Positions 1 through 7,545 are shown, counted from the first letter of the stretch. The stretch is 64,000 nt of DNA from Serinicoccus profundi (GCF_008001015.1 NZ_CP042862.1:2356001-2420000); one strand, 5' to 3'. The notes: a model not told the origin generated them from the letters alone. Program-made: numbers and translations.

Positions 1-1121
1 CGCAGCATGCGCTCCAGCGCCTCGACCGGACCGTTGCCACCGGTGAGCCGGGTGGCGCGTCCGGTGAGGTCGTCGTAGGCGGAGGCGACGCGCACGATCC
101 GGGAGGCAACCGAGACGTCCCCCCGCTCCTCGGCCCGGTGGTGCGCGAGCCCGACGTCCGAGACGACCGAGGCCAGCCGCGAGAGCTCGGCGGTCCGGCC
201 CAGGATCGAGGAACCGGTCGAGGCGATCTGGCGCTGGTCGCGGGCCGAGATCTCCACCGTCGCACCGCCCGGGACCGGACGAGGTATGCCGACCTGACCG
301 ATGTCGTGCAGCAGGGCCGCCGCCTCGACGTCCGGCAGGTCGGCCGCCTCGACACCGAGGTCCCGCGCGATGGGCACGGCCAGCGCGGCCACGCGGGCGC
401 CATGGCCGGCGGCGGTGAGACCGGCCTCCTCGGGCAGCCGGGCCAGCGCGAAGAGCGTCTGCCGCTGGGCGAGCCGGGTCTCGCGCTGCCGACTCACGGC
501 CGGCTGGAGCACAAGCAAGGGCACGAGGAAGAGCACCAGGCTGATCGGGCCCAGGGCGGTGAGCGCCAGTGCGGTCACGACCGCCGTCGACGCGCCGGCG
601 AGGGCCACCGGCCCCTGGCGCCCGATCTCTCCGGCCAGGTTGGCCCAGATCTGGCCCTGCCCGCGAGCGGCGGCCCGGACGGCGCGCGGCACCCAGGGCA
701 CGGCCACGGCGACGACCGCGACGACGAGCAGGGCGAGGGCGATGAGCACCGTCTCGTCGCCGTGGTCCCAGATGCTCTCGATCAGGGTATCGCCACCGGG
801 TCCGGGCAGCCGCACGAGCAGGCCTGCGACGACGACCGAGGTGCCGAGACGCAGCATGTCCTTGGGCACCTGCCCCAGGCGCTGCCGCCACATCGCGACG
901 AGCAGGACCGCGGACGAGGCCAGCACCAGCGGGCCGAGGAGCCCGACCACGGACCCGTCGCTGCCCGGGCCGACCGGCCAGGCTGTCGCCATGGCCAGCG
1001 CCATCGCCGTCGCCTGGGACAACGGTGCCTCGCCACCCGGAGCCGCGGACCGTTGGCGCCAGGCCTCGCTGAGAAGCATCGTCAGCAGCCCCACGAGGGC
1101 CAGGGACCACGTGAGGCTCAT
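1..1121 (-). CDS. Membrane protein with degenerate HD-GYP domain (3' end outside window)
   Basis: The N-terminal part (about residues 1-210 of 373 visible) is a run of hydrophobic helices; the C-terminal part is an HD-type phosphohydrolase domain with LLHDIG near residue 271. The family hydrolyses cyclic di-GMP. The second signature is altered: where a canonical HD-GYP has HHExxDGxGYP, this protein reads HHRAEERG (near residue 327), so the GYP loop is missing, and it may be a sensor or an inactive paralogue. The start is the ATG at 1121. It lies 25 bp downstream of a second membrane HD-GYP gene and is probably co-transcribed with it. The C-terminus runs off base 1 of the window. The domain call is firm; catalytic activity is doubtful. 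Confidence 0.8.
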   Translation of the reverse strand, partial: MSLTWSLALVGLLTMLLSEAWRQRSAAPGGEAPLSQATAMALAMATAWPVGPGSDGSVVGLLGPLVLASSAVLLVAMWRQRLGQVPKDMLRLGTSVVVAGLLVRLPGPGGDTLIESIWDHGDETVLIALALLVVAVVAVAVPWVPRAVRAAARGQGQIWANLAGEIGRQGPVALAGASTAVVTALALTALGPISLVLFLVPLLVLQPAVSRQRETRLAQRQTLFALARLPEEAGLTAAGHGARVAALAVPIARDLGVEAADLPDVEAAALLHDIGQVGIPRPVPGGATVEISARDQRQIASTGSSILGRTAELSRLASVVSDVGLAHHRAEERGDVSVASRIVRVASAYDDLTGRATRLTGGNGPVEALERML

Positions 1122-1146
1122 GCGCCGGCACCCCCCGCCAGCCCGC

Positions 1147-2511
1147 TCATACGGTCTCCACGCTCTCCGGCTGCCACTCCGCGTAGGCGTCGATCACCGA
1201 GGGGTGGTCGTGGTCGGGCAACCGGGCCTGACGGGCGGCGACAGCCGCGCCGTTGGGTCGGCCCCGCCAGGCCTCCGGTGAGCGCCCGACGACGACCGTG
1301 AGGGCCCGGACCACCTGGGGGTCCAGGTGGCTCCCCGCCCTCTCCTGCAGCAGCGTTACGGCGTCGGCGGCATCCAGCTCCGGCGCGGAGGCTCCCGAGG
1401 TCAGGGCCTCGAAGGCATCGGCCACCGCGATGATCCGAGCAGCGAGCGGGATCTCCTCCCCGTGGAGCCCGGCCGGGTAGCCGCGCCCGTCCCACCGCTC
1501 GTGGTGGTGGGCGATCCCCGGGAGTGAGCCCTTGAGGAAGGCCAGGCCGGACAGGATGTTGGCACCCGCCTGGGGGTGGCCGATGAGGGCGGTGAGGTAG
1601 TCGACGTCGTCCGCCTGGGCCTCGGTGGGCAGCTCGGGCCGGACGACGACCATCCCGATGTCGTGCAGGAGCGCGGCATACCGCAGCTCCTCGGCGTCCC
1701 GCACACCCACGCCGAGCTCTCCCCCGAGGGCCTCGGCGAGGTCGGCCACCCGCGCACTGTGCCCCACGGAGGCGGGATCGGCCTCCTCAAGCGCGGCGAC
1801 GAAGGAGGTGACGGTCTCCCGATGCTCTCGCCGCGCCAGGGCCTCCCGACCGATCGCCCAGTGGGCGATGAGCAGCGGGCCGAGCACGAAGAGCGCCGAC
1901 CCGGGACCCAGACCGACCGGTCCCCAGAGCAGGACGAAGAGGAACCCGATGACGACGTGCGCGAGATAGCCCCAGCCGAGGCTGCGCAGGACCGTCCGCG
2001 CCACGGGCAGCACCCGGGTGCGCCGGGTCACCGCCGACACGAGACCGATGCAGAGGACGTTGACCGCGATCATCACCACGTAGGCGATGAGCAACGGGCC
2101 ACCGACCCGCAGCAGCAGCCCTCCGGGGCTCGCCGGCATGTCCTGTACGAGCACACCACCGGACAGGAGATAGACGAGCGAGCCGGCGGCTCCCATGGTC
2201 GCGGTCATCGCACCGTTGAAGACACGATTCTCCCACTTCTTGACCTGCAGATCGCTGAGGCTGGACAATCCTCCTGCGATGGTCGCCCCCATCGGCCCGG
2301 CGATCGGGATAGCGGCGGCTAGCACGACGGTGGTGACTGACACACTCCAGAGTCCAATCGCGCCTCCCTCCCGCAACTGCACCCCCACGGTGGCGAGCAC
2401 CAGGAGAAGGATCACCACCCTCAGGTCCGCCGCCGAGTGAGGAAGCAGCAGAGTCCCGATGCCGACCAGCCCACCGGCGCCGAGCGCGAGGATCCCGGCC
2501 AGCACCGCCAC
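1147..2511 (-). CDS. Seven-helix membrane HD-GYP protein, probable cyclic di-GMP phosphodiesterase
   Basis: A protein of about 454 residues. Roughly seven membrane helices fill residues 1-220, followed by an HD-GYP domain with HD at about 283-284 and an intact HHERWDGRGYP signature at 336-346, as expected of an active cyclic di-GMP hydrolase. The membrane half is presumably a sensor, but I do not recognise the sensor family. The start is uncertain: the frame stays open upstream, a GTG at 2511 lies just past a strong hairpin (2521-2555), and another in-frame GTG near 2586 overlaps the end of the small upstream peptide gene. Neither has a clear ribosome site. With the gene at 1-1121 it forms a tandem pair, and the peptide gene at 2574-2660 precedes both. 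Confidence 0.85.
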   Translation of the reverse strand: MAVLAGILALGAGGLVGIGTLLLPHSAADLRVVILLLVLATVGVQLREGGAIGLWSVSVTTVVLAAAIPIAGPMGATIAGGLSSLSDLQVKKWENRVFNGAMTATMGAAGSLVYLLSGGVLVQDMPASPGGLLLRVGGPLLIAYVVMIAVNVLCIGLVSAVTRRTRVLPVARTVLRSLGWGYLAHVVIGFLFVLLWGPVGLGPGSALFVLGPLLIAHWAIGREALARREHRETVTSFVAALEEADPASVGHSARVADLAEALGGELGVGVRDAEELRYAALLHDIGMVVVRPELPTEAQADDVDYLTALIGHPQAGANILSGLAFLKGSLPGIAHHHERWDGRGYPAGLHGEEIPLAARIIAVADAFEALTSGASAPELDAADAVTLLQERAGSHLDPQVVRALTVVVGRSPEAWRGRPNGAAVAARQARLPDHDHPSVIDAYAEWQPESVETV

Positions 2512-2520
2512 AGGCAGTGA

Positions 2521-2555
2521 CGAAGGGCGCGGATCGGTTCGATCCGCGCCCTTCG
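2521..2555 (-). terminator. Perfect 15-bp hairpin between peptide gene and HD-GYP gene
   Basis: The arms CGAAGGGCGCGGATC (2521-2535) and GATCCGCGCCCTTCG (2541-2555) are exact inverted repeats around a 5-base loop. No T-run follows. Lying directly after the peptide stop and before the HD-GYP gene, it could act as an intrinsic terminator or attenuator giving much peptide and little receptor mRNA, or as a processing/stabilising element. Confidence 0.7.
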
Positions 2556-2573
2556 ATGAGTGAGTGGGTCGGC

Positions 2574-2660
2574 TCAGCCGTTCCACAGAACGACGTCGAT
2601 GAAGCCGATCAGGCCGCTGAAGAAACCGGAGCCGAGCACGGCGGTGATGAACTGCAACAT
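2574..2660 (-). CDS. 28-residue hydrophobic peptide upstream of membrane HD-GYP genes
   Basis: ATG at 2660, preceded at good spacing by the strong ribosome site GGAAGGAC; stop at 2574. The 28-residue product begins MLQFITAVLG, continues through glycine/serine-rich SGFFSGLIG and ends FIDVVLWNG. It is almost entirely hydrophobic, with one Asp and no Lys or Arg, so it is likely to sit in or cross the membrane. There is no leader, lipobox or Cys. The 5' region is unusually AT-rich for this genome and holds an 18-bp palindrome. Its place ahead of two membrane HD-domain proteins suggests a signal, modulator or subunit for them; a leaderless bacteriocin-like, modulin-like or type I toxin-like peptide is also possible. 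The reading frame and ribosome site are seen; the function is inference. Confidence 0.6.
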   Translation of the reverse strand: MLQFITAVLGSGFFSGLIGFIDVVLWNG

Positions 2661-2724
2661 GATAATGTCCTTCCGTCGATGACGCTCCGTGGCGGGAGGA
2701 GCGTGTGCCGGGGAGACGTCCGGC

Positions 2725-2742
2725 GTGGCACAAATGTGCCAC
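2725..2742. promoter_or_regulatory. 18-bp palindrome, candidate operator
   Basis: GTGGCACAAATGTGCCAC is a palindrome with 8-bp arms around a central AA, lying 65-82 bases upstream of the peptide start at 2660. It is symmetrical enough for a dimeric repressor or activator, but I cannot name the protein. A role as an RNA hairpin in the leader is the alternative. Confidence 0.45.
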
Positions 2743-2809
2743 AGGTCACTGCCCCGTCCGTACTCGGGGTGCCCAAAAATGCAAAACTTGAACAAACCTT
2801 TACCATTTG

Positions 2810-2825
2810 CGTGACGTGGGTCACA
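2810..2825 (-). promoter_or_regulatory. CRP/GlxR-like site in the divergent intergenic region
   Basis: The minus strand reads TGTGACCCACGTCACG, which matches the actinobacterial CRP/GlxR pattern TGTGA-N6-TCACA except for the last base. It lies between the minus-strand peptide/HD-GYP genes and the plus-strand bL37 gene, beside an AT-rich tract (about 2773-2810). It could control either side. Confidence 0.35.
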
Positions 2826-2890
2826 TGACGCTGGCTCCGGACCGCTGTGGGATGATGGGCCAGGAAAGCCATCGAGCCCCGGAGGACGAC

Positions 2891-2965
2891 ATGAGCAAGC
2901 GAGCACGCAAGCGTCGCGACCGCAAGAAGAAGGCCGCCAACCACGGCCGCAAGCCCAACGCCTGA
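2891..2965 (+). CDS. 50S ribosomal protein bL37 (AURKAIP1/COX24-type), 24 residues
   Basis: An ATG preceded by GGAGGAC encodes 24 residues, starting MSKRARKRRDRKKKAANHG and ending RKPNA. The pattern (very basic, ending in NHG-[RK]-[RK]-PN) is that of the tiny actinobacterial large-subunit protein bL37 known from mycobacterial ribosomes; about half the residues are Lys or Arg. A clean terminator follows at 2981-3012, so this is a monocistronic gene. Genes this short are routinely skipped by gene callers. Confidence 0.9.
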   Translation: MSKRARKRRDRKKKAANHGRKPNA

Positions 2966-2980
2966 CCCCAGCACCACCGA

Positions 2981-3012
2981 GAAAGGCCGACCGGAGGACC
3001 GGTCGGCCTTTC
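2981..3012 (+). terminator. Intrinsic terminator of bL37 gene
   Basis: The 14-bp arms GAAAGGCCGACCGG and CCGGTCGGCCTTTC flank the 4-base loop AGGA, ending in a short TTTCGT run. It lies 15 bases past the bL37 stop and faces the end of rsrA, so it may stop transcription from both sides. Confidence 0.85.
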
Positions 3013-3043
3013 GTCGTCGTACGGCGTCGAATGGTGGCCGGGA

Positions 3044-3337
3044 TCAGCCCTCGGTGCGCCGGACCACCGTGACGTGCGTGCTCGTGATCCGCGTGAGGAT
3101 CTGGCTGCGCAGCCCCTCGGGGGCGCTCTGCCGGGCACAGGCCCGACGCACGAGGGCCTTGAGCAGCAGGTCCCGGTCGTACTCCGCCAGGCAGGACCCG
3201 CACTCGTCGAGGTGGGCCTGGATGCGCGCCTTGTCGACCGGCTCGGTCTCGTTGTCGACGAACTCGAACAACCGGAGCAGCACGCTCGCGCAGTCGACCG
3301 ACGCCTCTGCGTTGCTCCCCCGCAGGTCGCGCCCCAT
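3044..3337 (-). CDS. rsrA: Zinc anti-sigma factor RsrA (redox-sensing)
   Basis: About 97 residues with the ZAS motif HLDECGSC: His and two Cys that, with an upstream Cys (in VDCASVL), bind zinc. In this family thiol oxidation releases zinc and frees the partner sigma factor. The gene overlaps the end of sigR. ATG 3337 has GGGAGGAG at proper spacing; a GTG three bases upstream is too close to that site. Translational coupling with sigR keeps sigma and anti-sigma near stoichiometric. A Cys after CARQS near the C-terminal third may also take part. Confidence 0.9.
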   Translation of the reverse strand: MGRDLRGSNAEASVDCASVLLRLFEFVDNETEPVDKARIQAHLDECGSCLAEYDRDLLLKALVRRACARQSAPEGLRSQILTRITSTHVTVVRRTEG

Positions 3338-3990
3338 CACGACTCCTCCCCCGCTCGCACGAAGCCACGCTCGGCGGCGTAGTCGGTGAGCAGCTCACGC
3401 AACTGCTTGCGTCCCCGGTGGAGCCGGGACATGACGGTCCCGATCGGGGTGTCCATGATGTCGGCGATCTCCTTGTAGGAGAAGCCCTCGACATCGGCGA
3501 GGTAGACCGCCATCCGGAAGTCCTCCCCGATCGAGGCCAGGGCACGCGTCACGTCGCTGTCCGGAAGGTGGTCCAGCGCCTCGGCCTCGGCGGACCGCAG
3601 CCCGGAGGAGGAGTGCGAGGCGGCCCGGGCCAGCTGGTAGTCCTCGACCTCGGCAGCGTCCGACTCCAACGGCTGCCGCTGCTTCTTGCGGTAGATGTTG
3701 ATGTAGGAGTTGGTGAGGATGCGGTACATCCAGGCGCGCAGGTTGGTCCCCGGGCGGTACTGGTGGAACGCGGCGAACGCCTTGGCGTAGGTCTCCTGGA
3801 CGAGATCCTCGGCGTCGGTCGGGTTGCGGGTCGTGCGGAGCGCGGCGCTGTACATCTGGTCCAGCAGCGGCATCGCCTCGCGCTCGAAGCGCGCGGCACG
3901 CTCCTGCGGGGACTCGCTCGCGACATCGACGCTCGCGTCGGCGGCTGCCTGGGCGTCGATCTCCTCGACGGCCGGTTGGTCAGTAGTCAT
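3337..3990 (-). CDS. sigR: ECF sigma factor SigR/SigH (thiol-oxidative stress)
   Basis: A 217-residue group IV sigma factor. Region 2 includes [17 protein letters not shown] and [19 protein letters not shown]; region 4 includes [28 protein letters not shown] split across its helix-turn-helix. It matches actinobacterial SigR/SigH, which controls thioredoxin, mycothiol and protease genes and is held by RsrA, encoded immediately after. ATG 3990 has GGAGGG directly upstream. A second, longer start (GTG 4071) also has a strong ribosome site; see the N-terminal extension and promoter entries, which suggest a stress-specific isoform and autoregulation. Confidence 0.93.
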   Translation of the reverse strand: MTTDQPAVEEIDAQAAADASVDVASESPQERAARFEREAMPLLDQMYSAALRTTRNPTDAEDLVQETYAKAFAAFHQYRPGTNLRAWMYRILTNSYINIYRKKQRQPLESDAAEVEDYQLARAASHSSSGLRSAEAEALDHLPDSDVTRALASIGEDFRMAVYLADVEGFSYKEIADIMDTPIGTVMSRLHRGRKQLRELLTDYAAERGFVRAGEES

Positions 3991-4071
3991 CACCCTCCAG
4001 CCTAGCCCGTGCGGGCTGGCCACGGCGAAGTCCCCGACCCGCTCGCCGGGAGCGATGGTGGTCCTCAGCAC
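3991..4071 (-). other. Possible 27-residue N-terminal extension of SigR (SigR-prime isoform)
   Basis: The sigR frame is open back to a GTG at 4071 that has GGAGGAG six bases upstream, at least as good a ribosome site as that of the shorter start. The SigR-type promoter at 4116-4146 would start RNA about 40 bases before this GTG. In Streptomyces coelicolor an equivalent SigR-made transcript yields a longer, unstable isoform; the same layout here suggests the same feedback device, with a shorter extension. Confidence 0.55.
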
Positions 4072-4115
4072 TCTCGTCTCCTCCGCTCTCCTGCGCCTGT
4101 CCTGCGAACTGCCGG

Positions 4116-4146
4116 GTCAACGCGGTGATCGGGCGCGCGCATTCCC
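4116..4146 (-). promoter_or_regulatory. SigR-type promoter upstream of sigR
   Basis: On the minus strand GGGAAT (4146-4141) and CGTTGAC (4122-4116) are separated by 18 bases. This fits the SigR/SigH consensus GGGAAY-N-(16-17)-CGTT and predicts positive autoregulation of sigR-rsrA. Confidence 0.6.
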
Positions 4147-4187
4147 GGCTCCGCGCCGTCGGGTGCCCAGGATGGGACGATGGAGGG

Positions 4188-5432
4188 GTGAACCCGAGCA
4201 CGCGCACCTACCGACGTCGCCCGCTGACGCAGCCGGCGAAGCTGCAGAACGTCCTCTACGAGATCCGTGGGCCGGTGGCCGCCCGGGCCGCCGCCCTCGA
4301 GGCCGAGGGGCACCGGATCCTCAAGCTCAACATCGGCAACCCGGCGCCCTTCGGGTTCGAGGCACCGGACATCATCCTTCAGGACATGATCGCGGCCCTG
4401 CCCACCGCGCAGGGCTACTCGGAGTCCAAGGGGATCCTCTCCGCGCGCCGCGCCGTCGTCTCCCGCTACCAGGACGAGCCGGGGTTCCCCCCGCTGGACG
4501 TCGATCACGTCTACCTCGGCAACGGGGTCTCCGAGCTCATCATGATGACCCTCAACGCCCTCCTCGACCCCGGCGACGAGGTGCTCGTCCCGGCTCCCGA
4601 CTACCCGCTGTGGACCGCGGCCACGAGCCTGGCCGGTGGCATACCCCGGCACTACTTGTGCGACGAGACCGACGGCTGGAACCCCCAGGTCGAGGACATC
4701 CGGGCCAAGATCACCCCGCGCACCAAGGCGCTGGTGATCATCAACCCCAACAACCCGACCGGCGCCGTCTACTCGCGCGAGGTGCTGGAGCAGATCACCG
4801 AGCTGGCGCGCGAGCACTCGCTGCTGCTGCTCGCCGACGAGATCTACGACCGCATCGTCTACGACGACGCCCGGCACGTCTCGATCGCCTCGCTGGCGCC
4901 CGACCTGCTGTGCCTCACCTTCAACGGGTTGTCCAAGACCTACCGCGTGGCCGGGTACCGCGCCGGGTGGGTCGCCATCACCGGACCCACCGACCACGCC
5001 AAGGGCTTCCTCGAGGGGATCGAGCTGCTCGCCTCGACCCGCCTGTGCCCCAACGTCCCCGCCCAGCACGCGATCCAGGTGGCGGTCTCCGGTCACCAGA
5101 GCATCGAGGAGCTCATCGCGCCGGGCGGGCGCCTGGCCGAGCAGCGCGACGTGGCGACGAGCATGCTCAACGCGATGGACGGCGTGAGCTGCGTGGAGCC
5201 CCGGGGCGCCCTCTACGTCTTCCCACGGCTGGATCCCGAGGTCCACGAGATCCACGACGATGTGAAGTTGTGCCTCGACCTGCTGGAGCGGGAGAAGATC
5301 CTCGTCGTGCACGGCACCGGGTTCAACTGGCCGACCCCCGACCACCTGCGCGTCGTCACCCTGCCGTGGGGCTCGGACCTGCGCGCCGCCCTGGACCGGA
5401 TGGGCAACTTCCTCTCCTCCTACCGTCAGTGA
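4188..5432 (+). CDS. Class I/II PLP-dependent aminotransferase (alanine aminotransferase-like)
   Basis: A fold-type I aminotransferase of 414 residues. Visible motifs are the substrate/PLP loop NPNNPTGAVYS, LLADEIYDRIVYD with the PLP-binding Asp and Tyr, and SKTYRVAGYRAGW with the Schiff-base Lys. Length and motifs resemble the AlaA/AlaT group that moves amino groups between alanine and glutamate; aspartate specificity cannot be excluded. The GTG at 4188 has the hexamer GACGAT six bases upstream, so a leaderless mRNA is possible. A GGAGGG is present but too close to act normally. It is followed 10 bp later by the SRAP gene. Confidence 0.88.
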   Translation: MNPSTRTYRRRPLTQPAKLQNVLYEIRGPVAARAAALEAEGHRILKLNIGNPAPFGFEAPDIILQDMIAALPTAQGYSESKGILSARRAVVSRYQDEPGFPPLDVDHVYLGNGVSELIMMTLNALLDPGDEVLVPAPDYPLWTAATSLAGGIPRHYLCDETDGWNPQVEDIRAKITPRTKALVIINPNNPTGAVYSREVLEQITELAREHSLLLLADEIYDRIVYDDARHVSIASLAPDLLCLTFNGLSKTYRVAGYRAGWVAITGPTDHAKGFLEGIELLASTRLCPNVPAQHAIQVAVSGHQSIEELIAPGGRLAEQRDVATSMLNAMDGVSCVEPRGALYVFPRLDPEVHEIHDDVKLCLDLLEREKILVVHGTGFNWPTPDHLRVVTLPWGSDLRAALDRMGNFLSSYRQ

Positions 5433-5442
5433 GGACGGGCTG

Positions 5443-6315
5443 ATGTGCGGACGGTATGCCGCGAGCGCCCACCCGGACGAGCTCGTCGAGGCCTACGACG
5501 TGGAGCTCGACGCCACGGCCGAGCGGTCGATGAGCGTGCTCAAGAACCCTCAGCAGCCGGCCCCGGGAGAGCCCGACTACAACGTCGCCCCGAGCAAGCA
5601 GGCGCCGGTGGTGCTCACCCGCGCGCCCCGCCGGAGCGCCGAGGACGACGAGAAGGGCGAGAACGGCGAGGAGCACGCCGCGGTACGCCAGCTCCGCCTG
5701 CTCACCTGGGGCCTCGTGCCGTCGTGGGCCAAGGACCCCTCGGTCGGGACGCGGATGATCAACGCCCGTCAGGAGACGGTGCTCGACAAGCCGGCCTTCG
5801 CCCGTGCCGCCCTCTCGCGCCGCTGCCTCGTGCCCATCAGCGGGTGGTACGAGTGGCAGGTCAGCCCGGTCGCGACCGACGCCAAGGGCAAGCCCCGCAA
5901 GCAGCCGTTCTACGTCACCCGGGCCGATGACGTGCCCCTGGCCCTGGCGGGGCTCTACGCGTTCTGGAAGAGCCCGGAGCCGAGCCCGCAGGCCGGCGGG
6001 GAGGACACGTGGCTCGTGTCCTACACGATCCTCACCACTGCCGCTGAGCCTGGCCTCGAGCGCATCCATGAGCGCCAGCCCCTGGCCCTCGAGCCGGAGC
6101 AGTGGGACGACTGGTTGGATCCGCGGCTCACCGACGCCGACGACGTCCGGTCGCTGCTCGGGGCTGCTCATGTGGCGGGCCGCTTCACGGCGTGGCCCGT
6201 GAGCCGCGCCGTCGGCAACGCCGCGTCCAACGGAGAGGGACTCGTGCAACCCTTGCCGCGCACCGATCTGGTGGGGGTGGTCGATCCTGCGACCGGAGAA
6301 GTGATCGGCGGGTGA
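5443..6315 (+). CDS. SRAP-domain protein (YedK/HMCES family), abasic-site DNA crosslinker
   Basis: 290 residues starting MCGRY. Cys2 becomes the N-terminal nucleophile that forms a stable thiazolidine link with abasic sites in single-stranded DNA. Other family landmarks are present: NVAPS near residue 46, WGLVPSWAKD, MINARQETV, the GWYEW glutamate, and an H-x-R motif (IHERQP). It is longer than E. coli YedK because of an acidic insert (EDDEKGENGEE region). It protects replication forks and sits in a conserved neighbourhood with aroA and rsgA. Confidence 0.92.
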   Translation: MCGRYAASAHPDELVEAYDVELDATAERSMSVLKNPQQPAPGEPDYNVAPSKQAPVVLTRAPRRSAEDDEKGENGEEHAAVRQLRLLTWGLVPSWAKDPSVGTRMINARQETVLDKPAFARAALSRRCLVPISGWYEWQVSPVATDAKGKPRKQPFYVTRADDVPLALAGLYAFWKSPEPSPQAGGEDTWLVSYTILTTAAEPGLERIHERQPLALEPEQWDDWLDPRLTDADDVRSLLGAAHVAGRFTAWPVSRAVGNAASNGEGLVQPLPRTDLVGVVDPATGEVIGG

Positions 6316-6322
6316 CCCCCTG

Positions 6323-7545
6323 ATGAGGGTCGTGGTGGCCGCCATCGGGAGCAGGGGTGACGTCCTGCCCTTCACCCACCTGGCCAGACGGTTCGCGACC
6401 GAGGGGCACGACGTCACCCTCGTCACGCACGGGACGCTGGTCGACGAGCTCGCCCCCGGCCTGAGCGTGGTCGAGGTGGGGAGCGACCCCGGGGAGCTGC
6501 TGGCCGGACCCGCGGCTCGCGCCGTCCGACGCGGGAGCCCACGACAGCTGAGCCGCACCAGGCAGCTCTTCGCTGACTTCGTCGACTCCGCGTACCGACC
6601 CGCACGGGTGGCCCTGGACGGCGCGGACGTCCTCGTCGCGTCCACCTTCGCCATCGCCGCCGTGCACGAGGCCTTGGAGCGGTCCGTGCCGGTCGTGCGG
6701 GCACACATGTGGCCCGAGTATCCCGACCTGCGGGGTCCCATGCCCCTGCTGCCCTATTCGTGGTGGATCCCCGGGCCTGGGCGGCGCCTCGCCCGACGCG
6801 GGCTGCGCCGCGTCGAGCACTACCTGGGCGGCGTGCACGGCGGCTGGCGTCGTGGTCGGCTCCACCTGGTCGCCCACCACCCGGTGACGCTGACCGCCTC
6901 CACCCACGGCTCGCTCTACGCCTTCAGCCCGGAGCTCGTGCCCGGCAGCCCCACGGACGGCACCGTGACCGGGTGGTGGACGGCGCGCGGACCCTCGCGG
7001 GCGCTCTCGGCACCCGTGGCCGAGGCCCTCGACGACGGTCGCGAGTGGATCTACGTCGGCTTCGGATCGATGCACCAGGCCGACCCAGACGCCCTGGTGG
7101 GCCGTCTGGAGGAGGTCTGCGCCCGGCTCGGGGTTCACGCCCTCGTGCAGGTCGCGGGAGCGGACACCCGCCGCCACCCGCACCTGCTGGCCATCTCGCA
7201 GGAACCCCACGACGAGCTGTTCGGGCGGGTGCGGGCCGTCGTTCACCACGGCGGCGCCGGCACGACGGGTGCCGCCGTCCGGGCAGGTACGCCGTCGGTC
7301 GTCGTTCCGCACTTCGCCGACCAGTTCTACTGGGGCCGTCGACTGCACGTCCTGGGGGTGGCGCCCCGCCCCGTCCCCCGCGCGATGGCCTCCCCCGGTG
7401 GCTGGAGGGGGCTCTTGAGGAGGCCCTGTCGGCACCCCTGCGACACCGAGCCGTCGACCTCGCGCGCAGGGTCGAGGGTGAGGACGGGTGCGGGCTCGCC
7501 GTCCGACAGGTCGAGGAGTGGCTGTCCCCCACGGAGCACCGGTGA
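6323..7545 (+). pseudogene. UGT/GT28-type glycosyltransferase, broken by a one-base frameshift
   Basis: The first frame encodes a GT-B glycosyltransferase: the N-terminal GSRGDVLPFTHLARRF pocket, then the nucleotide-sugar motif HHGGAGTTGAAVRAGTPSVV and PHFADQFYWGRRL, as in sterol/macrolide-type UDP- or dTDP-sugar transferases. After about 7370 the frame loses family similarity, while the next frame continues properly (LPRWLEGALEEALSAPLRH to the stop at 7545). One base appears to be missing in a C-rich stretch (about 7355-7400). Either a sequencing error or a real lesion is possible. The restored stop overlaps the GTG of the next gene by four bases, which supports the correction. Confidence 0.75.

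Noticed and set aside
138-1301. Overlapping plus-strand frames at the left edge
   Set aside because: The minus strand encodes a coherent membrane HD-domain protein; the plus frames are random Arg/Gly/Pro-rich sequence.
7355-7400. Programmed ribosomal frameshifting as the explanation for the glycosyltransferase break
   Set aside because: No slippery heptamer with a downstream pseudoknot is apparent, and similar one-base breaks occur in two unrelated genes, so indels are simpler.
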